Below are positions 1-10,718 of a stretch of 64,000 nucleotides of DNA, in pieces. A program made the position numbers and the translations under genes. Each line of letters begins with the position of its first letter. Positions within the stretch are counted from its first letter, which is position 1. Under the pieces are notes generated by a model. It made no database searches. It was not told where the DNA came from and saw only the letters and a program-made list of their open reading frames with translations. Source of the stretch: Mesorhizobium sp. (GTDB lineage: Bacteria; Pseudomonadota; Alphaproteobacteria; Rhizobiales; Rhizobiaceae); NCBI RefSeq assembly GCF_004962925.1, contig NZ_SUEO01000001.1, positions 1 through 64,000 on the forward strand, read 5' to 3'.

Positions 1-8
1 TTGTTCGC

Positions 9-1055
9 ATGGTGCTGAAACTCTCGGTTGATGAACGCCTGGCACCGGCCAGGTTGTTCCCGCTGCTGGAGCAAAACGGCACGCATCTCGGCCTGCTGGA
101 CAAACTGGTGTGGCGCGTTGGCGTGCTGCCGAGTTTCCGGGAGGGCCTCATCAGCACACGCGAACGCTTGCTACCACTGATGTCGTCGCAGCCGGCCTGG
201 GGGCCTGGACGGGTCGACACGTTCAACCCCTACAAGCTGATCCAGTTCGGCGTGCGCGCTGCGGATCTGACCCCCGAAGAGAGGATCGGCGTCGCCGACC
301 TTCCGGCGGTCTTCGAACAGGGCCCGCGCGCGGGCATGAACCTGCATTGGGACGGAAACAACGCCAGCCTAGACGAGCGCAACCTCTCCGCCGCCATCGG
401 CGCGGGGGTCACGCCCTATACCGTCGACCACCAGGCGATCCATCGGGTGGCAGACTGGCTGAAGACGTTGACCCCTCCGCCGAGCCCCAATCGCCCGAAC
501 GGTGAAAGCGTCGAGCGCGGGCGCGCCATCTACCGCAACGCTTGCGCGGACTGCCACGGCTTTCAGGAACCCCATCATTATGTCTTTGAAGGCAAGTATC
601 TCGGCCAAGTCGAACCGATCACTAGGCTAAGAACCGATCGGGCCCGGCTTGACTCCTACGCCGACTGGTTCCGTCAGCGGCAGATCGACGAACTGTTCGC
701 CGGCACGCGATACCACTTCCGACATTTCCGCAAGACCGACGGCTATGCTAATCTGCCTCTCGACGGGCTCTGGCTGCGCGGTCCCTATCTGCACAACGGC
801 TCGGTTCCGACGCTGGCCGATCTGCTCAAGCCCCCGGCCGAGCGGCCGAGGACCTTCCTGCGCGGGCTCGACCTAGTGGATGGGGTCAATGGCGGCTTCG
901 TCTCGCCCTCCTGTGATCCGGCCACGGCAGCCGACGCAAAGCCGTTCTGTTTCGATACCACGCTTCCCGGAAACGGCTCGGGCGGCCATCTCTACGGCGT
1001 CGAGTTGGCGCCCGCCAATAAGGCGGCACTGCTCGCCTATCTGCTGACTTTCTGA
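9..1055 (+). CDS. c-type cytochrome domain protein (RoxA-like heme region); 5' end probably outside the window
   Basis: ORF 348 aa with CADCH heme-binding motif and LRGPYLHNGSVPTLADLL, typical of di-heme cytochrome/RoxA-like proteins; no signal peptide at the called start. Confidence 0.75.
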   Translation: MVLKLSVDERLAPARLFPLLEQNGTHLGLLDKLVWRVGVLPSFREGLISTRERLLPLMSSQPAWGPGRVDTFNPYKLIQFGVRAADLTPEERIGVADLPAVFEQGPRAGMNLHWDGNNASLDERNLSAAIGAGVTPYTVDHQAIHRVADWLKTLTPPPSPNRPNGESVERGRAIYRNACADCHGFQEPHHYVFEGKYLGQVEPITRLRTDRARLDSYADWFRQRQIDELFAGTRYHFRHFRKTDGYANLPLDGLWLRGPYLHNGSVPTLADLLKPPAERPRTFLRGLDLVDGVNGGFVSPSCDPATAADAKPFCFDTTLPGNGSGGHLYGVELAPANKAALLAYLLTF

Positions 1056-1067
1056 CAGACGCGAGGC

Positions 1068-1496
1068 ATGATCATGACGGAAGCACTCACAATCGGCTGG
1101 TCGAACGCCCGGGCCGAGGCCAGCCGCGGGCTCTATCGGCGTACCCTCGGCCTCAACTTGTTCCTCCACCTGTTGATCGGGCTGGCGTGCATCTTACTTC
1201 CGCACTGGATCTCGGCGACTTTCGGCCTCCCCGGTCCGATCCCCGCGGGCTGGGTGCGCGGCTGGGGCGCGATGCTGATCCTCGTGTCAGCGCTTTACAC
1301 GCCCGGACTGATCGATCCGTTCCGGGTCCGTCTCCCTAACCTGATTGGGCTAGGCGGCCGGCTATGGCTGACAATCATCTGGCTGTTCTGCGGCGGCGGT
1401 TTCTTGTGGTTCGCACTCTTTGACTTCTTGTTCTTTGTAATACTCGCGCGTCTATACCTTCGATTTCTGACGAATACTCTGATGACCAGGCCTTAG
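1068..1496 (+). CDS. hypothetical multi-pass membrane protein
   Basis: 142 aa ORF with several hydrophobic segments, directly downstream of the cytochrome gene. Confidence 0.6.
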   Translation: MIMTEALTIGWSNARAEASRGLYRRTLGLNLFLHLLIGLACILLPHWISATFGLPGPIPAGWVRGWGAMLILVSALYTPGLIDPFRVRLPNLIGLGGRLWLTIIWLFCGGGFLWFALFDFLFFVILARLYLRFLTNTLMTRP

Positions 1497-2011
1497 GCCG
1501 GTACGAAGGCCCACGTCCGTGCGCAGCACAGACTAAGTCCCCCAGCGGGCGACGCCGGCGTGGAGGGCCGTCCAGCGGTGTGGAGCTTCGGCGCGTGCGG
1601 AACAGGCGGTGCGCGACATGCGACCTCGCGCGTGCCGGTCCTGCTGGTTGCAAAGCTGGTCTCTCCGGTCCTGGTAAGCACTACTTCAGGCCAGAGCGCC
1701 CGATACCATTCGGACAGCATCAGGTCGCGGCACTTGCGCGTGTCGCACTTGACCGGCCCATCGTTGAACGATGTCGTCAGCTAGCGCATCGAGGCGAGAC
1801 CGCACGGCCCCATTCCCCTGCCTGCCACATGACCGAAACGAGCATCGACTTGGACGAGGCGACGAGCCAGGGGCAGGTTGGCTAAGAGCCGAGTAATTCG
1901 GCCGTCGGTCACCGCCTCGAGGTGTTGGCAGATCGCGTCGAGATGCCGGTTCCAGACCAGCTTGGTGGTCGGCTCCAGCACATGCGAGGCTTGACGAACG
2001 AAGCCGGCCAT
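1493..2011 (-). pseudogene. phage terminase large subunit remnant, frameshifted
   Basis: Minus-strand fragments in different frames: HLDAICQHLEAVTDGRITRLLANLP (1781-2011) and MLSEWYRALWPEVVLT..TSFATSRTGTREVA (1493-1720) resemble terminase N-terminal/ATPase segments. Confidence 0.5.
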
Positions 2012-2071
2012 TGTTTGGCAACGTGCCCTTATTCTTTCCGCATCATGTGCAACGCGCTGGCGCGTTCAGCC

Positions 2072-2323
2072 TCAGCTTCCCGCCTCGCCTTCTCCGCCCT
2101 GATCAGGCGCACCATGGTCGCTGGGTCCGGCAAGCGGACCGAAGATGTCTTCGAGACGTGCGGGGTCATCACCGCTCAGCTTTGTCAGGTCGACGGTCGG
2201 GATCGGTCCGCCACCGCGGCCGGTGTGCTGCATGGTAGCCAGGATGGACATAGGGAGCCGCCGCTTTCGCCATGTCATCGCGCCTGCCTGGTCCGCCTTC
2301 GCATAACACATGACCTTCAGCAT
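2072..2323 (-). CDS. small hypothetical protein just upstream of the terminase remnant (possibly phage-derived)
   Basis: 83 aa minus-strand ORF, Asp/Gly-rich, preceding the terminase fragments. Confidence 0.3.
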   Translation of the reverse strand: MLKVMCYAKADQAGAMTWRKRRLPMSILATMQHTGRGGGPIPTVDLTKLSGDDPARLEDIFGPLAGPSDHGAPDQGGEGEAGS

Positions 2324-2820
2324 GTAGTCGAGGGGGTCGCGCCCGATGTTGCTACCTTCGCCTGCCGCGCCGCTTATGCTTTATTCGGTGCACCACGTTT
2401 GCGACCAGCTCCTGGTCTATGGCAAACCCCTCGCCGCTCCCGCCGCCCTCATCTCGCGTCGTGCTTCTCGCGCTCTGCCTCGATCTTGCTCTGCGCAAGC
2501 AGCAGCAGGCCATCAAGCAAACGAGCCAGCCTACCGTTAGTCAGCGGGCTCTTGCCATAATTCGGCGTGATTAGATCCAGCGGTCCCGGCGTCGGTCGCT
2601 GGCCACAACAACGAGGCCCACCAGCAAGCCTACAGCCGCACCCAGTATGAAGGCGGCCGACACCGTGCCAGGATTACTCTGGCTGGGTGCACTATTGGCG
2701 CCATCTTTGGCGCAATTACTGGCTTGTTTCGCACATGGCTAATCGCTTCCGTCTCGGTGTGCGCCGCGGGTCGGCTCCTGGTAGTCCGCCGGCCACCTTG
2801 GCGACTGTCAGAGGAAGCAA

Positions 2821-3054
2821 TTAGGCAGAGGTGTAGGCGTCGACATTGCCCCAAGGATGCTCCGGGACACGCTCGCGCATCCGATCCGATGAGATACCAG
2901 GAGCCCCAATGCAAATTACGGCATCTCTCATCACATCGAGAAGACTGCCGGTATCTCCGGTCCTGTCCATCTTCATCACCTGTGATCCAGTCGACTCGCG
3001 GTAGATCAGGGTCGCATCAGTATCTTGGTTGAAGAAAATCATAGCGCTTTCCAC
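2821..3054 (-). CDS. small hypothetical protein overlapping the end of the SDH-type protease gene
   Basis: 77 aa ORF, 16-nt overlap with the upstream 3039-4076 gene, same strand. Confidence 0.45.
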   Translation of the reverse strand: MESAMIFFNQDTDATLIYRESTGSQVMKMDRTGDTGSLLDVMRDAVICIGAPGISSDRMRERVPEHPWGNVDAYTSA

Positions 3055-4076
3055 CCCTCAAAAACCCGGTGATCGTTCAATTGTTCCGCCTGCGGCCCGT
3101 TAGGTACCTGCATAATGGATCGCGTCAAGGTACCTTCTGACACGAATCCGTACGATCCGCCATTCACGCTTTCTATCAAACCCCGAACCAATTGGTAGTT
3201 AACGGCTTGGTTCGGCCCGACCATAACCATCGGGTTAAACGGTTCCAGCAATTTCATTTCACTTGAGTAGCCTTTGTGAAGCTTCTTTAATTGACCGTAG
3301 AATTGTTCACTAGGTGTAGCAATAGGAAGGCCAAGAGCCCTCGCCTCTCGGCGGTTCATCGTATAATCATGGCTTCCAGAGTCGGCGCACAAGAAGTCGA
3401 TTATCGCCTGAACCTTGTCCGAATCTTTCACGTGCTCCTTTAGAAGCTTGAGAGCTAGGAACCGGATCTGTGCTCGAGAACGAAATATCTCGCCCAAAAC
3501 GAGCGGATGTACCTTGCTGGCCAAATCCATCAGTATGGACCCAAGCACGGCAACGTTGTCAATTTTTAGATCGGTGGCCGCCGCGTCCAAATAGCCCCGC
3601 ACCGCCTCTACGCTCACAGGGATTCGGGCCAATTGATTGCCGTTGGGTACATGTGGACCAAGCGGGTGGACGAGGCTAGGATCAATTGGGCCTAATGCCG
3701 CTTGTTTGGTCATAACAATTTTCTGAGCACCAAGCGAAATCAGGGTGCCTGCGCTCATCGCCTTGTAGGGGATGAATACTTCGAACTCGTCACAAAATGT
3801 CTTTATGAGGTTAACTAACCGCCAAGCAGCAGCAGTGTTTCCGCCGTTGGTGTGAAGAAGGAGTGAAATACGCTTAGTGGGGCCTATTTTGTCGAGTATA
3901 TCAACAAAAATATCTATACAATCAGCGCCGATTTGAGTTTCAGCATTTGGTCGGTCGCCGGTGACATAAGCGATAACTTTTGTGTCATGCTCTCGCTCGA
4001 TCTTTTTATAGATCGATTTACGATTCAAAAACGGCATTGTCGTCCCCAAAACCCAGCCAGTGCGTCTCATACTCAA
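3039..4076 (-). CDS. SDH proteinase / SppA-ClpP-fold serine protease family protein
   Basis: 345 aa; ISLLLHTNGGNTAAAWRLVNLIK, YKAMSAGTLISLGAQKIVMTKQAALGPIDPSL typical of the serine dehydrogenase proteinase (PF01972-type) fold. Confidence 0.8.
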   Translation of the reverse strand: MSMRRTGWVLGTTMPFLNRKSIYKKIEREHDTKVIAYVTGDRPNAETQIGADCIDIFVDILDKIGPTKRISLLLHTNGGNTAAAWRLVNLIKTFCDEFEVFIPYKAMSAGTLISLGAQKIVMTKQAALGPIDPSLVHPLGPHVPNGNQLARIPVSVEAVRGYLDAAATDLKIDNVAVLGSILMDLASKVHPLVLGEIFRSRAQIRFLALKLLKEHVKDSDKVQAIIDFLCADSGSHDYTMNRREARALGLPIATPSEQFYGQLKKLHKGYSSEMKLLEPFNPMVMVGPNQAVNYQLVRGLIESVNGGSYGFVSEGTLTRSIMQVPNGPQAEQLNDHRVFEGWKAL

Positions 4077-4527
4077 CCAGCAAAGTCAAATAGTTCTTAC
4101 GTCCCACCATCGACAGTGACAAGGTCACCGAGGCGCCCCTGTTTCACGAGCCAAGCTGAATATGCCCCAGCGAATTGGCAATGCGAACAAATGTCGAACA
4201 TTGCGCGATTTGGCAGTCGAAGGGAAGCCCTCACGACTTAACGGGAGGCGCTTGGCACCGATCGAAAATCACGGTTTGTCCGAACTCCGGACATCCGCTT
4301 TCGGGGATCATCGACTTCTCGCAGCAATGAACGGCATGAGGCGCAAAGCGGCCATCCTTCCCTTAAGCCTTTGTTGGTCAGAGGCCGTCCAGGGGCGGAT
4401 GTTTCGCATCCGAGCAACGCTCGCCTGCCCCTCGCGTCTCCATTGGGTCACCTTCTGACCCCGGCCCCCAGGATACACACGCGGGTGTCTACAATAACTC
4501 AAGACGGAGAGCTTGGAGCGATTGTAT

Positions 4528-4712
4528 CGGCCAGAACCAGAGCACCTAGAGGGCCGAACATCTAGGGGCTCCTAACGCCTATTGCTCCACCTTGCCATTT
4601 CTCCGACGCCTACCAGCCGTTGGCTTCCTTCGCGAGATCGGGCGAAGACATCAGCGACCACCCGAGTTTCTGTTGCGGCGGGAAGCACACGTCAAAACCG
4701 AGTGGTCGTCTC
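4528..4712 (+). repeat. dispersed intergenic repeat, copy 1
   Basis: ttgtatcggccagaaccagagcacctagagggccgaacatctaggggctcctaacgcctatt...; shared with 14.4 and 19.3 kb. Confidence 0.75.
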
Positions 4713-5009
4713 ATCCGAGCTCGCGTTCCGTGGCGGACACCAGCCCTCACGCCCAAACTGACTCGGTTGGATGGGGAACCGCTGTCGCCGGGAAGGCGTA
4801 CCCCATTGAGCATTTCTGCACGACAACAAGCAACACGGCCGGCTTTGGCGTCGCCGTTAGCTCCGGCGAATCCGAACTCTATACCAGCGTCGATGTTTCG
4901 AGGACGCTGTGAATCGTTCAGGCGGGACTCGAAAGAGCGCACGAAGACGCGGGATAATGATCCTGGCCGACGAGGCTACGTTCATCTGGCCCACGATGGC
5001 AAATCTATC

Positions 5010-5291
5010 CTAGTGGAAGTCAATCTTTTTTGGCGGTTGCGCGGTGTGGCTTTTCAGCCTGATCAGCGCAGGCGTGTCGATTTTCGACGCTATGCGCCGG
5101 GCGAGTTCCCGCAATTCGAAAAAGCCGTCAATACTCATCAGGCTCAACGGTGTGCCCGACGAAGTGTCCCACCGCAAAGGTTCTTTGTCTTGCCTGTACG
5201 AAGATCCGTTCATCTCGCAAATGGCGTCATAAATCGCCTGTGCGATCGACATTTCGGCACGGATACGCTCTGCGTCTTTTTGGCTATTCAC
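5010..5291 (-). CDS. hypothetical protein
   Basis: 93 aa ORF of plausible composition (MNSQKDAERIRAEMSIAQAIYDAICEMNG...). Confidence 0.5.
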   Translation of the reverse strand: MNSQKDAERIRAEMSIAQAIYDAICEMNGSSYRQDKEPLRWDTSSGTPLSLMSIDGFFELRELARRIASKIDTPALIRLKSHTAQPPKKIDFH

Positions 5292-5667
5292 GAGAATTTT
5301 CCCCCAAACCCGCGATCCCCCTTAGCCGGTTTCATTGGGCACCGCCAGATCACGCGGATGTGACACGTCGGATAAAATCGATTGTATGGCGGAGGGAGCC
5401 ACGCCAGACTCGCGGCGTTGAATGGGCACTATTGCCACCACGCGCCGTGATTGATTTCTGATTGATTATTTTCAAAGGAATCTGTGGGGCAAGAATGAAA
5501 CAAACACCCAAGGTCCTCTTATCCGCAGACGGCAAGCGACGCGTAGTCTTCTATGAAACGATAATGGTCTTTTTCAATGGAGAGAACAGGGGATCATTCC
5601 TCCAGACCCAGACCTCGGTCACCCGGACCCCGAATGGGGACCCACCAACCATATCCCATCTGGATAT

Positions 5668-6018
5668 TTGGCGCGGCTCGACGTGGCTGAGGGAGAAGCA
5701 TGCAAGATCGTCGGTGGCTCCGTGATTCCAATAGCGTCGTCCGTCCGCCGTTCTATATCCGCGCAAACTCCGCAGGCCTTGACGATCGCCAGCCCAGCGC
5801 CAGTATGCTGGCCATGGATGAGAAATTACATCTATGGGGAAAGAACCGGCCTGCAGCTCGTGCGCATCGCGATCGAGCTCACCTGTCCGGCCGGGGTGCT
5901 GCCGAGCGAAGAGGCGGTGAACGTGCTCTATGGCCCGTTACCCGTGAACGAGGGCGAGGCGCTGGCCAAGGCGATCATCGAAACGGTCGAGCGACTGACC
6001 CGCGACCACGACATTTAG
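5668..6018 (+). CDS. hypothetical protein (C-terminal half looks coding)
   Basis: ORF with GLQLVRIAIELTCPAGVLPSEEAVNVLYGPLPVNEGEALAKAIIETVERL. Confidence 0.35.
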   Translation: MARLDVAEGEACKIVGGSVIPIASSVRRSISAQTPQALTIASPAPVCWPWMRNYIYGERTGLQLVRIAIELTCPAGVLPSEEAVNVLYGPLPVNEGEALAKAIIETVERLTRDHDI

Positions 6019-6146
6019 GCGAGTATGCCACTTTGCGGGTCTCCAAGGCTTCAAGGACTTCGAACACGCGGCCGACCGGCGCGGCGATTTTGCTAGCAGG
6101 CAAGTGCTTCACGCGGCCAATTAGCCCCAGCTTGACAGGTCGTGAC

Positions 6147-6443
6147 CTAGGAGAATCCGCTAACTAACTTCTTTGTCCAGCTTGCAATCGCGAGCCCGCA
6201 CGCGATGCCGACACAATCGGCAAACCAGTCGAATATGTCCATGTCGCGACTTATTATTTGCGTGCCCTGCAGGATCTCGATCCCGGCGCCGGTAAGGGCG
6301 AGGAAAATTATCAGTCTTGCCCTGCGCTCAACCGAGCCGATGGCCGTCAACACGACGAACGCTGCGGCGTGAAGCGACCCGCGACCCAGTGGGTGCAGCC
6401 GGTGGAGGTCAAGCTGCGCGTCAAGCACCTCCGTGGCGAGCAC
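6147..6443 (-). CDS. VanZ-like small membrane protein
   Basis: 98 aa; IIFLALTGAGIEILQGTQIISRDMDIFDWFADCVGIACGLAIA matches the VanZ-like pattern. Confidence 0.6.
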   Translation of the reverse strand: MLATEVLDAQLDLHRLHPLGRGSLHAAAFVVLTAIGSVERRARLIIFLALTGAGIEILQGTQIISRDMDIFDWFADCVGIACGLAIASWTKKLVSGFS

Positions 6444-6945
6444 AATATATACGCGAGAATCGTGTCGCTTGTCGACACGCGACTCAATGCTTACAGACGA
6501 CTATTGGCAGACGGCCTCTTTACAGAAGTTGCTTGAGGCCGAACTGAGCCACTACGAGATCCATGGCGAGCCGCGAATTTCACTGCATGGTCCGAATGTG
6601 GCCCTCGTCGCCGATATTGCGATACCTGTCGGCATGGCGTTTCATGAACTTGCCTCCAACTCAGCAAAAATCGGCGCCCTGTCGCGCCCGCAAGGCCGCC
6701 TTGAAGTGCAATGGTGGATACCGGATTCCGCAGGTGAGCAGGTCCTGCATCTTCATTGGCAGGAGCGGGACGGCCCCATTGTGCAGCCGCCGAGTCGACG
6801 AGGCTTTGGAACGACATTGCTGGAAAGAGTGGTTACAGTGCAATGCAATGCGAAGATCAACTGCATTACAATCCCGGCGGCCTGCGTTTCACTATGGCGT
6901 TGCCATTGCGCGAAACGAGGCTCGTTCCAGCGTACTCCTGAGTGA
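6433..6945 (+). pseudogene. HWE-family sensor histidine kinase C-terminal remnant
   Basis: VALVADIAIPVGMAFHELASNSAKIGALSRPQGRLEVQWWI...GFGTTLLERVV (HWE N-box/G-box region); N-terminal sensor and HWE H-box not found in frame. Confidence 0.6.
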
Positions 6946-7152
6946 CCTGCCGAACGCGACGAACTAGCCTGCAGCCTGTGGCAGCAGCCGAAGCCACCAA
7001 TTAAAGAGCTCGCTGCGCGACTTTCTTCAGCGATTCTACGGTGCCAGGATGCACGTTGCGTGCTGGGATCGCCATTCGGGCCGCTGAGGCCGCCCGGCCC
7101 CTGGCAGCACCAGGTCGGAGCCCGCATGAACGATTGGGACAAAACCCCGCTG

Positions 7153-7461
7153 CTAAGCCGACCTTTTGAGCTCCGCCACCTGAACGCCCAGCCGGAAGGC
7201 CTGACCGTCTGCAAACAAGCGCGCGTAGCTCTCAGCTGTGAAAGGGACCGTGGTAGTGGTACCATTGACCGTCACGCGAACCGACCACCCTTTGCCCTTC
7301 ATTATTTCAACGGCATGTTGCACATGCGCAGCGATGCATTCCTCCCAGAATGGTACGTTGAGAAGGGGAGGAGGCCGCTGCCGGCCCGTCCGTTCGCGGC
7401 AGTCAAGGCCGACGACGAGGCACAGAAGCCACGCGTGATGGCGCGCCAGAAGGCCTTGCTG
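7153..7461 (-). CDS. small hypothetical protein
   Basis: Minus-strand ORF; VPFWEECIAAHVQHAVEIMKGKGWSVRVTVNGTTTTVPFTAESYARLFADGQAFRLGVQVAELKRSA looks like a real protein. Confidence 0.4.
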   Translation of the reverse strand, partial: QQGLLARHHAWLLCLVVGLDCRERTGRQRPPPLLNVPFWEECIAAHVQHAVEIMKGKGWSVRVTVNGTTTTVPFTAESYARLFADGQAFRLGVQVAELKRSA

Positions 7462-7492
7462 GGAGGCGCGATACGACCTTTGGGATCGTCCC

Positions 7493-8671
7493 ATGCCGGG
7501 CGTGAAAATGTCCGGCGGCACCAAGCCGGTCCAGGAGGGCGTCCGCGTGAAGCTGGCAAACGACCAGACCTGGCAGGGCCTGGCGGAGATGAGCCCTGGC
7601 GAGATCCGCGACCGCGATCTGCTGCCTGACGGCTTCCTGCCGCTGCCGCATGTCAAACAGGCGGCCGGAGGCCAGGTCTTTCCGGAAGAGGAGATCCGCG
7701 AGGTCGGCCGGCAGGAAGGACGCGACCTGAGGCGCTTCGACGTCGACTTCGATCTTCCCGATTACCTCACCCCGGAATTCCCGTCACCGATATTCCTGAC
7801 CACTCATCCGGAACTCGGCGATCTGTCGCGCGGCGAGCTGCTGACGATCCGCAACTACTACGAAACCATGAACGGCATCATCACACCGGTGCAGATGGAG
7901 GGTCTGCGGCTTCTGTTGACGCCGTTCCCACAGGAGGAATTCAATCAGACCGAGGACCGCAAGGTCGCCGCGCAAATCATGGGCGTCGCCTGCCTCGATT
8001 GCCACGCCAATTTCAACACCAATGCCGCCTTTCATCTAACGCCCGATATCAGGCCGCAGGCAGCGCGCTTCCGCCTCGATTCGACCAGCCTGCGCGGCCT
8101 GTTCAACCAACAAATCCACGGGTCGAAACGGTCGCTGCGTTCAGTCGAGGATTTCACCGAATTCGAGCAACGCACCGCCTATTTCAACGGCGACCATATC
8201 AGTGCTACCAGGAAAGGCGTCAACCTACCAGACCGCACCAATCAGGTGGCGATGATGGCGCAGATGCAGAACATCATCGACTTTCCGCCGGCGCCGAAGC
8301 TCGATGCGTTCGGAAAGCTCGATCCCGCCATGGCCAGCGAAAAGGAGCTGGCGGGCGAGCGGGTGTTCATGGGAAAGGGCCGCTGCTCGGCATGCCATGA
8401 CCCGCAAACATCGTTCATGGACAACAACATGCACGATTTGAAACTGGAGCGCTTCTACAAACCCGGGCGGACCGTCAACGACATGGTGGAACTGCCGGAC
8501 GGGCCGATCAAGACGTTTACGCTGCGCGGCATCAAGGACACGCCACCCTATCTGCATGACGGCCGTCTGATGACGCTGGCCGATACGGTGGAGTTCTTCA
8601 ACCTGGTGCTCGGCGTCAAGCTCACCCAGGACGAGAAGGATGATCTCGTCGCCTATATGCTCGCACTTTGA
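7493..8671 (+). CDS. di-heme cytochrome c peroxidase (MauG/YhjA-like), possibly 5'-truncated
   Basis: 392 aa with two heme motifs CLDCH and CSACH, and TFTLRGIKDTPPYLHDGRLMTLADTVEFFN; no signal peptide at the called start. Confidence 0.8.
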   Translation: MPGVKMSGGTKPVQEGVRVKLANDQTWQGLAEMSPGEIRDRDLLPDGFLPLPHVKQAAGGQVFPEEEIREVGRQEGRDLRRFDVDFDLPDYLTPEFPSPIFLTTHPELGDLSRGELLTIRNYYETMNGIITPVQMEGLRLLLTPFPQEEFNQTEDRKVAAQIMGVACLDCHANFNTNAAFHLTPDIRPQAARFRLDSTSLRGLFNQQIHGSKRSLRSVEDFTEFEQRTAYFNGDHISATRKGVNLPDRTNQVAMMAQMQNIIDFPPAPKLDAFGKLDPAMASEKELAGERVFMGKGRCSACHDPQTSFMDNNMHDLKLERFYKPGRTVNDMVELPDGPIKTFTLRGIKDTPPYLHDGRLMTLADTVEFFNLVLGVKLTQDEKDDLVAYMLAL

Positions 8672-8716
8672 CACGCGGCAGGCCGACCGGTCGGCACATC
8701 TTCGGTGGAGGTTTTC

Positions 8717-9320
8717 ATGCGTGTTCTTGCAACGACCTTGGGCCTTACGGCACTCTGCGCATCGCCTCTCTTTGCGCAGATCGGAAACCCGGCCCGGCAA
8801 TGCTCCGGATACGTTGATGGCCTCGCCGGGTCAGCCCATGCCCCACCAGACCAATTAGCAGGAGCGGCTGTTCGCGCAATTCGCCACGGCCGGCGGCACG
8901 GCAGAAGTCGATTTCGGTAATCTTGCGAAAAAATCCGGCCATTCCGCCATCAAGGAATTTGCCAGCCGCATGGTCGACGACCACTCAGCGGCAAACGAAA
9001 CTGAAATCGCTTGCCGAAGCCGACAAGATCCCACTACCGCAGGGGCTCGACGACGAGCACAAGCAGCTGCGCGCCAAGCTTGAAAAGCTCGAAGGGGCTG
9101 CGTTCGACCTCGCCTATATCAGCGGCCAGATCACCGATCACCAGAGACTGTGCAACTGCTCGAATGGGAGATTGGTTCGGGCCAGGATACCGACCTCCAG
9201 CATTTCGGCTCAGATACTTTGCCGACTGTGCTCGAGCATCTGCGGATGGCGCGCGACATCAAAGCAAAACTCGCAAGCCAGGCGCTCGCCGACGCCGCTT
9301 CGGGGCCGCCAAGAAAGTGA
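8717..9320 (+). pseudogene. DUF4142-family protein, multiply frameshifted
   Basis: Signal peptide MRVLATTLGLTALCASPLFAQ, then in other frames LFAQFATAGGTAEVDFGNLAKKSGHSAIKEFASRMVDDHSAANE, KLKSLAEADKIPLPQGLDDEHKQLRAKLEKLEGAAFDLAYISGQITDHQ and LEWEIGSGQDTDLQHFGSDTLPTVLEHLRMARDIKAKLA. Confidence 0.7.
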
Positions 9321-9924
9321 ATGGGTTAGCGCGCGCCACGTAAAACGGCGGACCCAGTGCTTAAATTGCCCACGGCCGGCCATGCAGTTTTGTCGCCTTG
9401 ATGATGGAAACCTTCGCTCGCTCGCAGCTCATTCCCCGCGAATTCCGGCTCAATGTCCCCGAATATCCCTTCAGGTCACGCCGCTGGAAGCTGCGCTTGC
9501 TTTGCAGAACCCAGCACTGAATATCAGAAGCTGCCCAGCCCCGTGGCATTGCTGAGCTTCCATTCGGTGCCGAGCCAACGTCTTCCACCCAACACGTGCC
9601 GCTGGACAGCCCAGAGAGACCAACAGGCACGGGACAACAAAGCGGAGATCGCAGGAACAGCAACTTGATGCTGCCGACTGGAAGCTCGCGACCAACGAGG
9701 CCATAGGTTCCCATCGTGGGGCCAGAGAAGTAGTCAAGGCGCTTCTCGTCGCCAACGCTGCCCTGGAGCGTGGGCTGGCTCTAGCGGCCGCTACTTTGAG
9801 TCATGAGTTTAGCAGGGATGGCACCGCCGAAGATGGTCCCAGCGACACCGAACAGGTTCGCGGCAGAGGAAGGCAGTCAGCATGCTAGACAGCTCCTGCC
9901 GCAGCAGAAGGCTCCCAATTCATT

Positions 9925-10140
9925 GTGGTCACCGCCTTCGACGCCGACGAGACCGGGCACCTTCAGGCTGTCTTCGGTCCAGCAGAGCAGCAGTCGGAAG
10001 ATCGGGCAGTAAGGACCGCGAACGCTCTTGCGAGCAAACATGCCGCGGCTATTGCGTGGTCCCATGATGCTAACTCGGCGGGGCGAATGGGGCGAGCCGA
10101 CGACCCTCTTTGTTCGAGGCGACGTGACCGACTGGAGTGA
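9925..10140 (+). CDS. hypothetical protein fragment
   Basis: VTAFDADETGHLQAVFGPAEQQSEDRAVRTANALASKHAAAIAWSHDAN looks coding; both ends uncertain. Confidence 0.3.
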   Translation: MVTAFDADETGHLQAVFGPAEQQSEDRAVRTANALASKHAAAIAWSHDANSAGRMGRADDPLCSRRRDRLE

Positions 10141-10187
10141 CGGGCTGCGCGTCCGACGCCAGGCACCGCTCAGCCAGGTGCAGCAGA

Positions 10188-10718
10188 TCAGCGCTTGGCA
10201 GAGTCGCTGTCCGTTTCGGCCCTCGCGAGGAACTCCTCGGTTGTCGACGGAAGATGGTCTTTCAACCATTCCGCCATGGCGACCTCCTCTCGCAGGTTCT
10301 CTTCGCAAGCCCGCACGACCTCGGTTTCGCCCAGCGATTCAGCGGCGGCAATGAGGATCGTGTAGGAGGCGATTTCCATGTGTTCGAACGTGTAGCTCGC
10401 AAGGGAGCCCTTCATCACCTCGTCGCCTGCGAAGACGCCACTCAAGGATTGCGCCAGGGCAGTCAACTTTCCGCCAGCATCCTCCATAGTGGATGAACCC
10501 TCATCCATCCGGTCGAGACAGGCTTTCAGCCGAGCAGCCTGTTCCCTCGTTTCATCAAGGTGCAGACGGATTCGGTCGCTGAGTTCCGGATAGTTCTCAA
10601 TACGGCTTAGCTGCCCGTTCAACATTGTTTCGGCCTGCTCTTCCATGGCATGAGCGTCCCGAAGCCATTGCACCAGCCATTCTCGCGCCTCTGACATTTG
10701 AAATCTCCTTTTTGACAA
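10188..10718 (-). CDS. DUF892 / YciE-YciF ferritin-like protein
   Basis: 176 aa, helical; EAREWLVQWLRDAHAMEEQAETML...LDETREQAARLKACLDR...FEHMEIASYTILIAAAESLGE. Confidence 0.85.
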   Translation of the reverse strand: MSKRRFQMSEAREWLVQWLRDAHAMEEQAETMLNGQLSRIENYPELSDRIRLHLDETREQAARLKACLDRMDEGSSTMEDAGGKLTALAQSLSGVFAGDEVMKGSLASYTFEHMEIASYTILIAAAESLGETEVVRACEENLREEVAMAEWLKDHLPSTTEEFLARAETDSDSAKR

